Shown: positions 1-6,475, numbered from the stretch's first letter. The stretch: 6,845 bases of DNA from Nitrososphaerota archaeon (GCA_031282985.1 JAITCR010000100.1:1-6845), one strand, 5' to 3'. The notes: generated by a model not told the origin, from the sequence alone. Translations and numbers: made by a program.

Positions 1-2
1 GC

Positions 3-119
3 ACGAGGCTTAAGCGTTTGGCTCGCAGGACTATTTGTTACTCTAAATCGTTGGATATGCATACGGTTCTTTTTGGTTTGCTCATAAATGTGTTGGAATT
101 TGGAAATAAACTAATTTGA
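3..119 (+). CDS. IS1-type transposase, C-terminal end only
   Basis: This is an open frame running in from the left edge and ending at TGA 117-119, giving 38 residues. It contains R-L-A-R-R-T-x-x-Y-S-K-S-x-x-M-H followed by a hydrophobic G-L-L-I-N-x-x-E-F-G. From memory, this matches the C-terminal signature of IS1-family (InsB-like) transposases: L-[AV]-R-[KR]-T-x-x-[FY]-S-[KR]-S-x-x-x-H, then a V-I-G-x-x-[IL]-N-type tail. The rest of the gene lies outside the window, so whether it is intact cannot be judged. The product would catalyse cut/copy transposition of its own element. The family call rests on recognition of one short motif without a search. The reading frame itself is clear, and the two other plus frames have no comparable motif. 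Confidence 0.68.
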   Translation, partial: TRLKRLARRTICYSKSLDMHTVLFGLLINVLEFGNKLI

Positions 120-148
120 AGCATGACCCTATTTTTTGATTTGTTTTA

Positions 149-161
149 TTTTTTCAAAAAA
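149..161. repeat. T6-C-A6 13-mer, copy 1
   Basis: The 13-mer TTTTTTCAAAAAA lies 5 bp outside the left inverted repeat of the adjacent small element. An identical copy is at 265-277. It is a near-palindrome with T-tracts on both strands, so it could stop archaeal RNA polymerase in either direction, including readthrough from the upstream transposase. A weakly similar stretch precedes both copies (from TTGAAG at 116 and at 236), hinting at an old direct duplication. Confidence 0.5.
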
Positions 162-166
162 GATAT

Positions 167-185
167 TAGACCTCTTGCGAAACTA
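167..185 (+). repeat. Left terminal inverted repeat
   Basis: TAGACCTCTTGCGAAACTA is the inward-pointing left end of the 134-bp element. It differs from the right end at one position (C instead of T at base 6 of the repeat). The ends resemble, from general memory only, those of IS5-superfamily elements with a TTGCNAAA core; this was not checked. Confidence 0.7.
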
Positions 186-264
186 AGAATTGCGTAAAGG
201 TTTGAATTGTTATCCTGTCAAAAGAATGTTTGGACTTGAAGTTTAACCTGATTTAGGTGTTTAA

Positions 265-277
265 TTTTTTCAAAAAA
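265..277 (-). terminator. Putative T-tract terminator of the glycosyltransferase-like operon
   Basis: This is the second copy of TTTTTTCAAAAAA, just inside the right inverted repeat. On the minus strand it gives a T6 run (277 to 272) about 30 nt after the TAA stop of the 766-aa gene. That fits archaeal intrinsic termination, which needs mainly a U-tract. If so, the inserted element supplies the terminator. The same 13-mer also offers T6 on the plus strand. Confidence 0.42.
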
Positions 278-281
278 TAGA

Positions 282-300
282 TAGTTTCGCAAGAAGTCTA
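282..300 (-). repeat. Right terminal inverted repeat
   Basis: TAGTTTCGCAAGAAGTCTA is the inverted partner of the repeat at 167-185. It ends 5 bp from the TAA stop (306-308, read on the minus strand) of the neighbouring gene. Transcripts from that gene would contain both arms and could fold into a long hairpin. Confidence 0.7.
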
Positions 301-305
301 TTGTT

Positions 306-2606
306 TTACAGGTTTATTCTAAAGATGGCGTAACGGTCGTTTGAGTAAACTAATTCTAGTATGTTGCTTCTGATGAGTTTAGGGTCTAACTGGTACTTGT
401 CGTAAACAATAAATTTAACATTATTTTCTTTAATGGAATCAAAATAATCCCGGCTGTCAACAGTGAAATGTGATGCAGGTTGTGTAGTAAACATTTTTTC
501 GATTTGAGTTGACGGCACATTTTGGTAACTGCTTTCAGAAAAAGCTAAAGTTTTGTAAGAAAAGGTTGTGCTGTTACCAAAATTAATTTGTTCAAATGTA
601 TAACTGAAACGAATTGCGTCTATTTGTGTACTGGCTAAGGCACCTATGTTTCCCCAATCAGGTAGTTTGTTGTATTTTAGGGCGTAATAAACCTGATTCT
701 GCTTATCATACACTGCTATGTAGTCGCTAGTTAAGCTATTTTTGGAGAAATCTGTTACAGCCCACTGTGTTTCACATATATCTGTTGGATTATCCCAGGG
801 ATTTTCCCAGCTTAAGATACCGGGCAGATATACTTTATCAAAATTAAAATCCAGATAAAAGAAAATGGATAGATATAATGTAACATTGCTTACTGGACGA
901 TTTACGGGAGTTATAGTCCAAGAAACTTGCGTAGAATAAGAAGTATTTTGAACTAACAGTATTTGGGTCACTGAAATATCATCATTAGTATAAACAATTG
1001 TTAAAGTTTGTACTGCTTGGTCACCCTCCAGCGTATATTGTCGGGTCATCTGACTCAGATCAACTTCTTTGTATACATCATCAATAGTATAAGAAAGAAA
1101 ATCGCCGGCTGTTGAACAGTAAGTTCCAAGTCGCCAAACATTGTTAACAAAAACATAATTTTCACTTGAAATGTCCCCTTTAGCCTCATAAGCACGGAGA
1201 AGAGTTAATGGAGTTTCTATTTCATAAGACAAATTCAAAATTGACTCAGAAAGCACAGTTCGCTCAACCGCAGGATCAGTTGCCACTATCACAGTTTTCT
1301 CGCAAAAAACACTAAACCAAAAACCCGGCGCAGAAGTAGTAATAACAGTCGCTGTCTCAGGATAATTAGTCTTAAGCCATTGACCAGCTTGTAATGCCAT
1401 CGGATCAGAGGCTGAATAAAACACAATTGCTTCATCAAATCGTGAACTCAACACCTCCCCACGCATTACAAGGGCAAAACAGGAAATAACAACAAACTCT
1501 ATAACAACAGCTGTAACATAAATCCGTTTTATACTTGCCCTATGCATCTTATAATAGGTTAAAGCCTTATTGGCAACAAAAAACAACAGCACAGCAGTAA
1601 ATATCGCCAAAAATGGCATTATATAATAAACAAACCAATGAAAGGGCAAATATAAACCAAAAACAAAAGATTCCGCCAAAAACAAAGGAACAACAAAACT
1701 AAGAATCAGAGTAAGATTGTTTACATGTTTCTTTTCAAGCCACAATTTGTAAGCAGCCACAAATAATCCTGCAACACCCAAAATTAATACAAAGCCAAAG
1801 TTTGACCAGAACGCAGATAGAGACGTAGAGGGAATCTGATAAGCCATTGCTTTCTGTGCAAAAAACACATGTTCAATTAAACCACCCAAATAGGGCAACA
1901 TTGCCGGAACGTAGTAAAGGAAAAAAGCAAGCCCGCCACCAACAATTATGAAAAGCAATGCCTTGACATTTTTACCCTTAGACTTAATTAGTAAAAACAG
2001 TGTAACTGGCGCTAAAATCAAGGCAGACACAAACAAGGTAAGTTGATGAGACAACACCAATGCGAAAGCAGATACACAAACAACTACCATGTAACGTTTA
2101 TGCTCAACTGTAAGAGGTAAATACGAAAACAAAAGTAACATAAATGCTATACCCAAAACACTTGTGTAGCCAGCCCACATATTGATTTCAAACATTGGAA
2201 AACACAGAAACAACAAAGATGCTGCAATTGCACCTATTTTCTTGTTAAAAAATCGTGCACCAATAAGGTATACACTAAAAACTAGTAGCCAATCAGTTAA
2301 TACGGCAGACACCGTAACAAGTAAAATCAATGACTCAATGTTTGTGGCACCTGTAAAGGTGATAAAAAAAGCTAACAAAATTTGGTAAAGGGGAGGTGTC
2401 CAGCCTAAGTTAGCTAAAGAAATTTGTCCAGTGGCTAGAAATTCTTGTGCACGTATCAAATGTACTGAATTGTCATTTCCAAGAATAAGTCCATTCACGG
2501 ATATGATATAGTAGAAGATTATGAAAACGATCAAAGAGAGTCCCGTCAAAAATGCAAACTCTAACAGTTTATCTTTTGAAAGACTTAATACCAAACGAAG
2601 ACTCAC
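306..2606 (-). CDS. GT-C-like multi-pass membrane glycosyltransferase homolog, downstream paralog
   Basis: 766 residues. Residues 1-385 carry about 12 hydrophobic segments (e.g. 16-37, 93-115, 187-207, 268-288, 319-345, 362-381). Residues 386-766 form a polar, beta-rich domain with sequons at N458, N554, N574 and N678, suggesting it faces outside. After the first membrane segment comes G-N-D45-N-S-V-H49, the acidic motif expected in the first outer loop of GT-C enzymes, which use polyprenyl-phosphate sugars. The soluble part opens with QAGQWLKTNYPETATV, like the region before the WWDYG motif of STT3/AglB proteins. The protein is collinear with the upstream 789-aa product (W-A-G-Y 144-147, S-H-Q 186-188, L-Y-L-P-F-H-W-F 318-325) but has W324 where the partner has R320. 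Bases 2606-2604 are GTG, but the best ribosome binding site covers that codon, so TTG at 2594 (762 aa) may be the true start. Substrate unknown. A non-catalytic partner subunit is also possible. Confidence 0.8.
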   Translation of the reverse strand: MSLRLVLSLSKDKLLEFAFLTGLSLIVFIIFYYIISVNGLILGNDNSVHLIRAQEFLATGQISLANLGWTPPLYQILLAFFITFTGATNIESLILLVTVSAVLTDWLLVFSVYLIGARFFNKKIGAIAASLLFLCFPMFEINMWAGYTSVLGIAFMLLLFSYLPLTVEHKRYMVVVCVSAFALVLSHQLTLFVSALILAPVTLFLLIKSKGKNVKALLFIIVGGGLAFFLYYVPAMLPYLGGLIEHVFFAQKAMAYQIPSTSLSAFWSNFGFVLILGVAGLFVAAYKLWLEKKHVNNLTLILSFVVPLFLAESFVFGLYLPFHWFVYYIMPFLAIFTAVLLFFVANKALTYYKMHRASIKRIYVTAVVIEFVVISCFALVMRGEVLSSRFDEAIVFYSASDPMALQAGQWLKTNYPETATVITTSAPGFWFSVFCEKTVIVATDPAVERTVLSESILNLSYEIETPLTLLRAYEAKGDISSENYVFVNNVWRLGTYCSTAGDFLSYTIDDVYKEVDLSQMTRQYTLEGDQAVQTLTIVYTNDDISVTQILLVQNTSYSTQVSWTITPVNRPVSNVTLYLSIFFYLDFNFDKVYLPGILSWENPWDNPTDICETQWAVTDFSKNSLTSDYIAVYDKQNQVYYALKYNKLPDWGNIGALASTQIDAIRFSYTFEQINFGNSTTFSYKTLAFSESSYQNVPSTQIEKMFTTQPASHFTVDSRDYFDSIKENNVKFIVYDKYQLDPKLIRSNILELVYSNDRYAIFRINL

Positions 2607-2609
2607 CCT
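2602..2609 (-). promoter_or_regulatory. Ribosome binding site that argues for a TTG start
   Basis: On the minus strand the run AGGGTGAG (2609 to 2602) contains GGTGA, the archaeal Shine-Dalgarno core, but overlaps the nominal GTG start at 2606. TTG at 2594-2592 lies 7 nt beyond the end of this run, a normal spacing. The intergenic gap would then be 33 nt instead of 21, and the protein would lose MSLR from its N-terminus. Confidence 0.5.
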
Positions 2610-2627
2610 CTTTTTAGGTTATAGCAG

Positions 2628-4997
2628 CTATTTTACTTCAAATATGGCAACTTCATTGTTAATAAACACAAGGTTAAACAGGGGGTCATTTGCAAATTTG
2701 AGTTTCATTTCAGCAACAGAGTCTTCTTCATAATAACTGGGCACAGCAACATAATTTATATTGTTAATTTTTAATTCAGCCTGATAGTTAAATGGTGTTG
2801 AGAGAGGCAAATTACCACGGTTTTCAGGTTCCAAATTGAGAGCAATTTGTTTGTTAAAAAAGTCACTGAAAATTTCATCATTGTTGTATATCTTTATGTC
2901 GTTGGTAACTGAGTAAGTCGTTAAAGACACTTGTATCTCTGCCTGTTTTTTACCCGCTAAATTATAGTCAAGATGAACTTCGGTAGAATCTAATTGATCG
3001 TATACTTGGGAGTTAACAACAGGAATGTTTTGGTCAAATATTATTTGTCCAAAAGCTTTCACATCTTCTGCTAAAAATCCAATAGCATTAGATCTTTCGA
3101 AGCCTACTTGTAAAGCATTAACTTCTAATGTAGATTGCAGCCATAATAGAGAGACGTTCTCTGTATTAGTTTCAAGTATGATTGTTATGTTAACAAATTT
3201 AGAGCCCTGATATACTGTTGTTAACTGGGTGCAAGTGAAATATTCACTACCTTTGGTAATTGAAACTGTTATGTGTTGAGTGTCGTTTTCCATGTGCATG
3301 TTCTTAACAGGTAATTTGGCTAATGACATCAAACATGGAACGCCATTTACAGCATACAAAACTTTTGTTTGCTCACTATTAAAATTAAAAAAAGGATAAG
3401 GGAGATAAGTCCAATTCAAGTCAGTGAGAACTTGAGGGTTGTGTCTTGCCATATACCCACCGTCTTCTTTAACCTGAATATACAAGATTTCGTCAGAAAG
3501 TTTGAATGAACTATCAAAAAGATAGTCAGTATCTAGCAGGTTAGTTGCCATTTGAGCAATAGGAACTTCACGTGAAAGCGAAATAAACTGAGGCTCAACA
3601 GCACTCCATGTAGGTCTCTGGGCAAACCCTGCAAACCACCAACCATAATAGGCTGTGGTAACAAACGTCGCATTAGCAGGAGTGTTAACTTTAGCCCAAT
3701 CCATAGCCTGATAAAGCGGGTCAGACATTACTTGATAAAAATCGTGAACCTCCAAAATTTCACTAGGAGCGGTAAAAATAGGTATAAAGAAAAAACAAAT
3801 CAACAAGAAACTGATAAGAATCCCCACATACATATTAGATCTTGTTAGGCATCTGTTGATTTTGTTTGAAAAATTAGCCATACGTCTATGGGTTACCTGA
3901 TCGACTTCTTTAACGGTATTAATCAATTGACCAGTTAATGTACGATAGGTATCGGTCACACGGGCAAAAAAACTTGAACCATGATCAACAAAAAGACCTA
4001 TCAATATTACGATAGGAGTTATTACAAAATACAAAAACCGGTGATAATCAGTATATAGCCCAACGAGATAACCTTGAGTGAACACTGTAGGAATAAACAA
4101 CCATAACGCCAACAAAACAGTAGGAACCGTAAAGTAGCGTTCATGGTATTTTTTAGATAAAAGAAAATAAAGACCAACAACCACAAAAATCGACAAAACA
4201 AATTCTAAAGGCACAGTTCGAGAAGCCAAAGTTGCCCGAACAATTTCTGCAGTTGTCTGATTAACTATGTACGCAGGGACAATTCGTATCAAATAAGGAG
4301 AAACAATTGAGGCACCAAAAACCACAGGCAACAACCAGCTTAACGCTTCAATTCGTGCAGTTCCAATTTTTTGGCCAAAAACTAAAATAAAGAAAACCAC
4401 AGAAAGCAATATACTCACAAACATAAAACTGCTCAAAGAATGCGTCAGAAATATTGAACCGATCAATATGGATGTTGAAATATAGAAAGGAAGTTTTGTG
4501 AAACGATTTTTTTGGATATAACAATAAAAAGTTACAGGAATCAAGAGGAGCGTAACAACATTTGGGTAGCCTCCCCAGAGCAACATTTCGAGTTCAAGTC
4601 GTGTAATTGCCATAAGAAAAGCAACAGCAATCGCAGCAGATTCCTTCCATACAGCCCGTGTTATAAGATAAGAGACGAGCACTATTACGGATGAAAACAA
4701 TGAAGCTACAAGGGTATGCACTAAATATTCAGGCATACTTGTCAATATCATTATTTGTGCAACAAAAATGTGGTAACCTGGAAAAGTAATGGACAAACCA
4801 CCGCCCATTTGATAATAATTATAAAGAAAATCAACATTACCACCCTGATTGATTATTGAATAAATAACGCTGTTATGTAACCCTATATCAGAACCTGATG
4901 GGTAGGTTGCATAAATCATCAATAGGAAGCGGTATAGAAAAGCAAAAACAAAGATCGCAAAAAGTAGTATCAAATGTTTGTTTGTAGCCTTAACCAT
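2628..4997 (-). CDS. GT-C-like multi-pass membrane glycosyltransferase, upstream paralog
   Basis: 789 residues starting at ATG 4997 and ending TAG. About 12 hydrophobic segments lie in residues 1-409 (e.g. 8-29, 93-113, 170-187, 190-208, 217-237, 264-280, 322-337, 389-409), and a soluble domain fills 410-789 with sequons at N442, N528, N571, N603 and N614. Motifs: G-S-D37-I-G-L-H41 in the first loop, W-G-G-Y 141-144, T-H-S 185-187, D-Y-H-R320-F before a late membrane helix, and Y-Y-G-W-W-F 450-455 just after QAMDWAKVNTPANATF. In GT-C families the loop Asp is usually catalytic or metal-binding, and a late Arg binds the lipid phosphate, so this copy keeps a plausible active site. A 50-residue basic polar loop (338-388) separates the last two helices and is only about 16 residues in the paralog. 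First gene of a two-gene operon; probably transfers a sugar or glycan from a lipid carrier at the outer membrane face. Exact reaction not readable. Confidence 0.85.
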   Translation of the reverse strand: MVKATNKHLILLFAIFVFAFLYRFLLMIYATYPSGSDIGLHNSVIYSIINQGGNVDFLYNYYQMGGGLSITFPGYHIFVAQIMILTSMPEYLVHTLVASLFSSVIVLVSYLITRAVWKESAAIAVAFLMAITRLELEMLLWGGYPNVVTLLLIPVTFYCYIQKNRFTKLPFYISTSILIGSIFLTHSLSSFMFVSILLSVVFFILVFGQKIGTARIEALSWLLPVVFGASIVSPYLIRIVPAYIVNQTTAEIVRATLASRTVPLEFVLSIFVVVGLYFLLSKKYHERYFTVPTVLLALWLFIPTVFTQGYLVGLYTDYHRFLYFVITPIVILIGLFVDHGSSFFARVTDTYRTLTGQLINTVKEVDQVTHRRMANFSNKINRCLTRSNMYVGILISFLLICFFFIPIFTAPSEILEVHDFYQVMSDPLYQAMDWAKVNTPANATFVTTAYYGWWFAGFAQRPTWSAVEPQFISLSREVPIAQMATNLLDTDYLFDSSFKLSDEILYIQVKEDGGYMARHNPQVLTDLNWTYLPYPFFNFNSEQTKVLYAVNGVPCLMSLAKLPVKNMHMENDTQHITVSITKGSEYFTCTQLTTVYQGSKFVNITIILETNTENVSLLWLQSTLEVNALQVGFERSNAIGFLAEDVKAFGQIIFDQNIPVVNSQVYDQLDSTEVHLDYNLAGKKQAEIQVSLTTYSVTNDIKIYNNDEIFSDFFNKQIALNLEPENRGNLPLSTPFNYQAELKINNINYVAVPSYYEEDSVAEMKLKFANDPLFNLVFINNEVAIFEVK

Positions 4998-5033
4998 TGT
5001 TGATCCCGTTAAACATTACTTTTCTTTTAAATG

Positions 5034-5041
5034 TATATTAA
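5034..5041 (-). promoter_or_regulatory. Candidate TATA box for the membrane-protein operon
   Basis: The minus strand reads TTAATATA here, 37-44 nt before the ATG. Transcription starting about 25 nt downstream would give a short leader that includes GGGATC (5008-5003), a weak match to the 16S-complementary sequence. A second AT-rich run (minus-strand TTTAAAAG, 5031-5024) would give an almost leaderless transcript. Assignment by spacing only. Confidence 0.35.
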
Positions 5042-5048
5042 TAGAGAG

Positions 5049-5064
5049 GTTAAAAGTTTAAATA
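5049..5064 (+). promoter_or_regulatory. BRE plus TATA box of the corrinoid/MtrH operon
   Basis: GTTAAA (5049-5054) fits the archaeal BRE pattern RNWAAW and is followed after two bases by TTTAAATA (5057-5064), a near-consensus TATA box. Transcription would begin near 5083-5090, giving a leader of roughly 25-30 nt that carries the AGGTG ribosome binding site. A second TATAAAAA at 5076-5083 would start transcription at about 5105, too close to include the full binding site, so it is less likely. Confidence 0.5.
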
Positions 5065-5104
5065 GCAATTTCGAGTATAAAAAGCCAGAGTAAAAAACGG
5101 AAAC

Positions 5105-5109
5105 AGGTG
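5105..5109 (+). promoter_or_regulatory. Ribosome binding site of the corrinoid protein gene
   Basis: AGGTG sits 5 nt before ATG 5115, a standard archaeal arrangement that supports this start. Confidence 0.65.
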
Positions 5110-5114
5110 TTTAT

Positions 5115-5540
5115 ATGTCCTGGCTTAAATCTATGATGGAAAAAGAACCTCCAGAACCAGAAAATCCAATAGGCACAGTAGTAATCGGAAACATTGAACC
5201 GGATATGCATGATACCGCAAAAGAAGCAGTTCGCAAATCACTAAAACGTGCTGGATTCAAAACAATCGACGTGGGAAAAAGTGTTGCACCGCAAGTCTTT
5301 GTTGACAAAGCAAAAGAGAACAACGCAGACCTTATTGCGCTCTCAGTTAACACTGTACCAGCAAAGAACAACTTGGTAAAACTTGATGAAGCACTCAAAG
5401 CAGCAGGTCTAAAAGACAAAGTCGGCGTAATCATGGGTGGCGCAGCAGTTAAAAAAGAAGACGCAGACGCATTTGGTGCACTCTTCGGCAAAAACAAAGA
5501 AGAAGCCCCAGAGTTAGCCAAAAAAGCATTGAAAAAATAA
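5115..5540 (+). CDS. Single-domain corrinoid (B12)-binding protein, methyl carrier
   Basis: 141 residues. A B12-binding Rossmann-type domain fills almost all of it: beta strand TVVIGNI (21-27), D30-M-H32-D-T-A35, then S77-V-N79, then G108-G109. The distances (41 residues from A35 to S77, 28 from N79 to G108) equal those of the classic DxHxxG-x41-SxL-x26-28-GG corrinoid signature; H32 would be the lower cobalt ligand. Two signature residues differ: Ala for Gly at 35 and Asn for Leu at 79. MtaC/MtbC-type proteins are usually about 210 residues because a helical cap of about 80 residues precedes this domain; here only a 20-residue Pro/Glu-rich leader is present, so the cap is missing. Likely shuttles a methyl group on cobalt in the cytoplasm, with the MtrH homolog encoded 21 bp downstream as its partner. 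First gene of the operon. Confidence 0.88.
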   Translation: MSWLKSMMEKEPPEPENPIGTVVIGNIEPDMHDTAKEAVRKSLKRAGFKTIDVGKSVAPQVFVDKAKENNADLIALSVNTVPAKNNLVKLDEALKAAGLKDKVGVIMGGAAVKKEDADAFGALFGKNKEEAPELAKKALKK

Positions 5541-5550
5541 AGCGCTGGCT

Positions 5551-5557
5551 GATGAGG
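5551..5557 (+). promoter_or_regulatory. Ribosome binding site of the mtrH-like gene
   Basis: GATGAGG in the 21-bp intergenic gap ends 4 nt before ATG 5562. It supports that start and separate translation initiation within a shared transcript. Confidence 0.5.
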
Positions 5558-5561
5558 CAAC

Positions 5562-6473
5562 ATGCAAAGATTCAAGACCCCCCAAAAAATCTATGAAATC
5601 GGAAAAGTGAAAATCGGCGGCCAACCGGGTGAGTTACCAACATTCCTTATTGGCTCTATTTTCTGGCTTGGTCAAAAAATGGTTTCTGATGCAAATAAAG
5701 GCCTTTTTGATGCCAAGGTTGCAGAAGACATTATTAACAGATGTCAAATTCAAAGTGATATCTCAGGTGTACCTTTTGCGCTTGATATTGTTGGCACAAC
5801 AGAGATGGCTTTTGAGAAATATTTTGAATTCGTTTCTAAGCATACTGATGTTCCATTAATGCTTGATGCTATGAGTCCAAGAACTCGCATGGCAGCAGCA
5901 ACTACTGCGAAAAAAATGGGTCTACAAGAGAGGTGCTTCTACAACTCAGTTTACAAAGGAGTAACCGATGTTGAATTAGCAAACTTGAAAGAAAGCGGCA
6001 TAACAATGTCAATTGTTTTAGCAGACGATCCTCATGATACAACTCTTGCAGGCAGAATGAACGTTGCCGACGAAGCTTTAGCACTTGCAGCAAAAGGTGG
6101 AATTACAAAACCCCTTGTTGATACATCCATGCCATCTTTCCAACCCGATATGGGAAGCTCAGTTGTAGCTTTTCCAATGATGAAAGAGAAATATGGCCAT
6201 CCTGTAGGTACAGGCAGTGGTAATGTTGTTACAACCATGGGTTGGGTAAAAGCTAACATTGCAAAAGAATTCCGAAAAGGCACTGTTACAGCAACTAATG
6301 CAATCTTGCAAACTATGGGTGCTAACTGGTTAATGTTCGGTCCCGCTGAACAAGCTGAATGGGTCTTCCCAGCAGTAGCAGTTGTTGATACATATATTGC
6401 ATCTGCCGCTGCAGACTTTGGAACACAACCAGTAGACATTGAGGCACATCCGATATTCAAGATGTTTGCCTAA
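5562..6473 (+). CDS. mtrH: MtrH-family methylcorrinoid:H4MPT (or THF) methyltransferase
   Basis: 303 residues, close to the usual 300-320 for MtrH. The N-terminus F-x-x-x-Q-K-I-Y-E-I-G-x-V-K-I-G-G-Q-P-G-E (to residue 24) and L-I-G-S-I-F (29-34) are hallmarks of the family and fix the start. Further pterin-binding TIM-barrel features are L-D102-A-M-S-P, Y-N128-S, V-D-T-S-M-P (186-191) and the Gly-rich G-T-G-S-G-N (216-221). In methanogens MtrH moves methyl between H4MPT and the corrinoid of MtrA inside the membrane Mtr complex. No mtrA-G neighbours are visible here; the partner is the small cytoplasmic corrinoid protein just upstream. That arrangement matches MtgA/MtoA-type enzymes of methoxy- or methylamine-type demethylation, which pass the methyl group from a cytoplasmic corrinoid protein to a pterin. 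Direction, pterin and methyl source cannot be read from sequence. The gene ends at a T-tract terminator. Confidence 0.92.
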   Translation: MQRFKTPQKIYEIGKVKIGGQPGELPTFLIGSIFWLGQKMVSDANKGLFDAKVAEDIINRCQIQSDISGVPFALDIVGTTEMAFEKYFEFVSKHTDVPLMLDAMSPRTRMAAATTAKKMGLQERCFYNSVYKGVTDVELANLKESGITMSIVLADDPHDTTLAGRMNVADEALALAAKGGITKPLVDTSMPSFQPDMGSSVVAFPMMKEKYGHPVGTGSGNVVTTMGWVKANIAKEFRKGTVTATNAILQTMGANWLMFGPAEQAEWVFPAVAVVDTYIASAAADFGTQPVDIEAHPIFKMFA

Positions 6474-6475
6474 AC

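Larger units (their letters stand above)
167..300. mobile_element. MITE-like element with 19-bp terminal inverted repeats
   Basis: The left end reads TAGACCTCTTGCGAAACTA (167-185). The reverse complement of the right end (282-300) is TAGACTTCTTGCGAAACTA, so 18 of 19 bases match. The 134-bp span has no ORF of note. TA dinucleotides sit at both outer edges (167-168, 299-300) and could be a TA target duplication, leaving 17-bp repeats that start GAC[C/T]TCTTGCGAAAC. This is the structure of a non-autonomous miniature element moved by a transposase encoded elsewhere. The right edge is 5 bp from the stop codon of the minus-strand gene, so it inserted without harming that gene and now forms its 3' untranslated region. 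Alternatively, the right repeat is the end of the upstream transposon and the left repeat is an internal inverted copy. Confidence 0.62.

Noticed and set aside
2628..2630. TAG codon ending the 789-aa gene as a possible pyrrolysine codon
   Set aside because: Readthrough would add only two codons before TAA, the paralog ends at the matching place, and no pyl genes are in the window.
2521..2733. Plus-strand ORF across the junction of the two membrane-protein genes
   Set aside because: It is a shadow of both minus-strand genes with no start signal or motif.
4998..5114. Cobalamin riboswitch before the corrinoid gene
   Set aside because: The expected leader is only about 30 nt, too short, and no B12-box-like sequence is seen.
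5111..5575. 154-aa minus-strand ORF opposite the corrinoid gene
   Set aside because: It is the antisense shadow of a strongly recognisable corrinoid-binding protein, has no ribosome binding site, and is Ala/Ser/Phe-rich as expected from the reverse frame.
6032..6460. 142-aa minus-strand ORF inside the mtrH-like gene
   Set aside because: It lies wholly opposite conserved MtrH sequence and shows no family motif.
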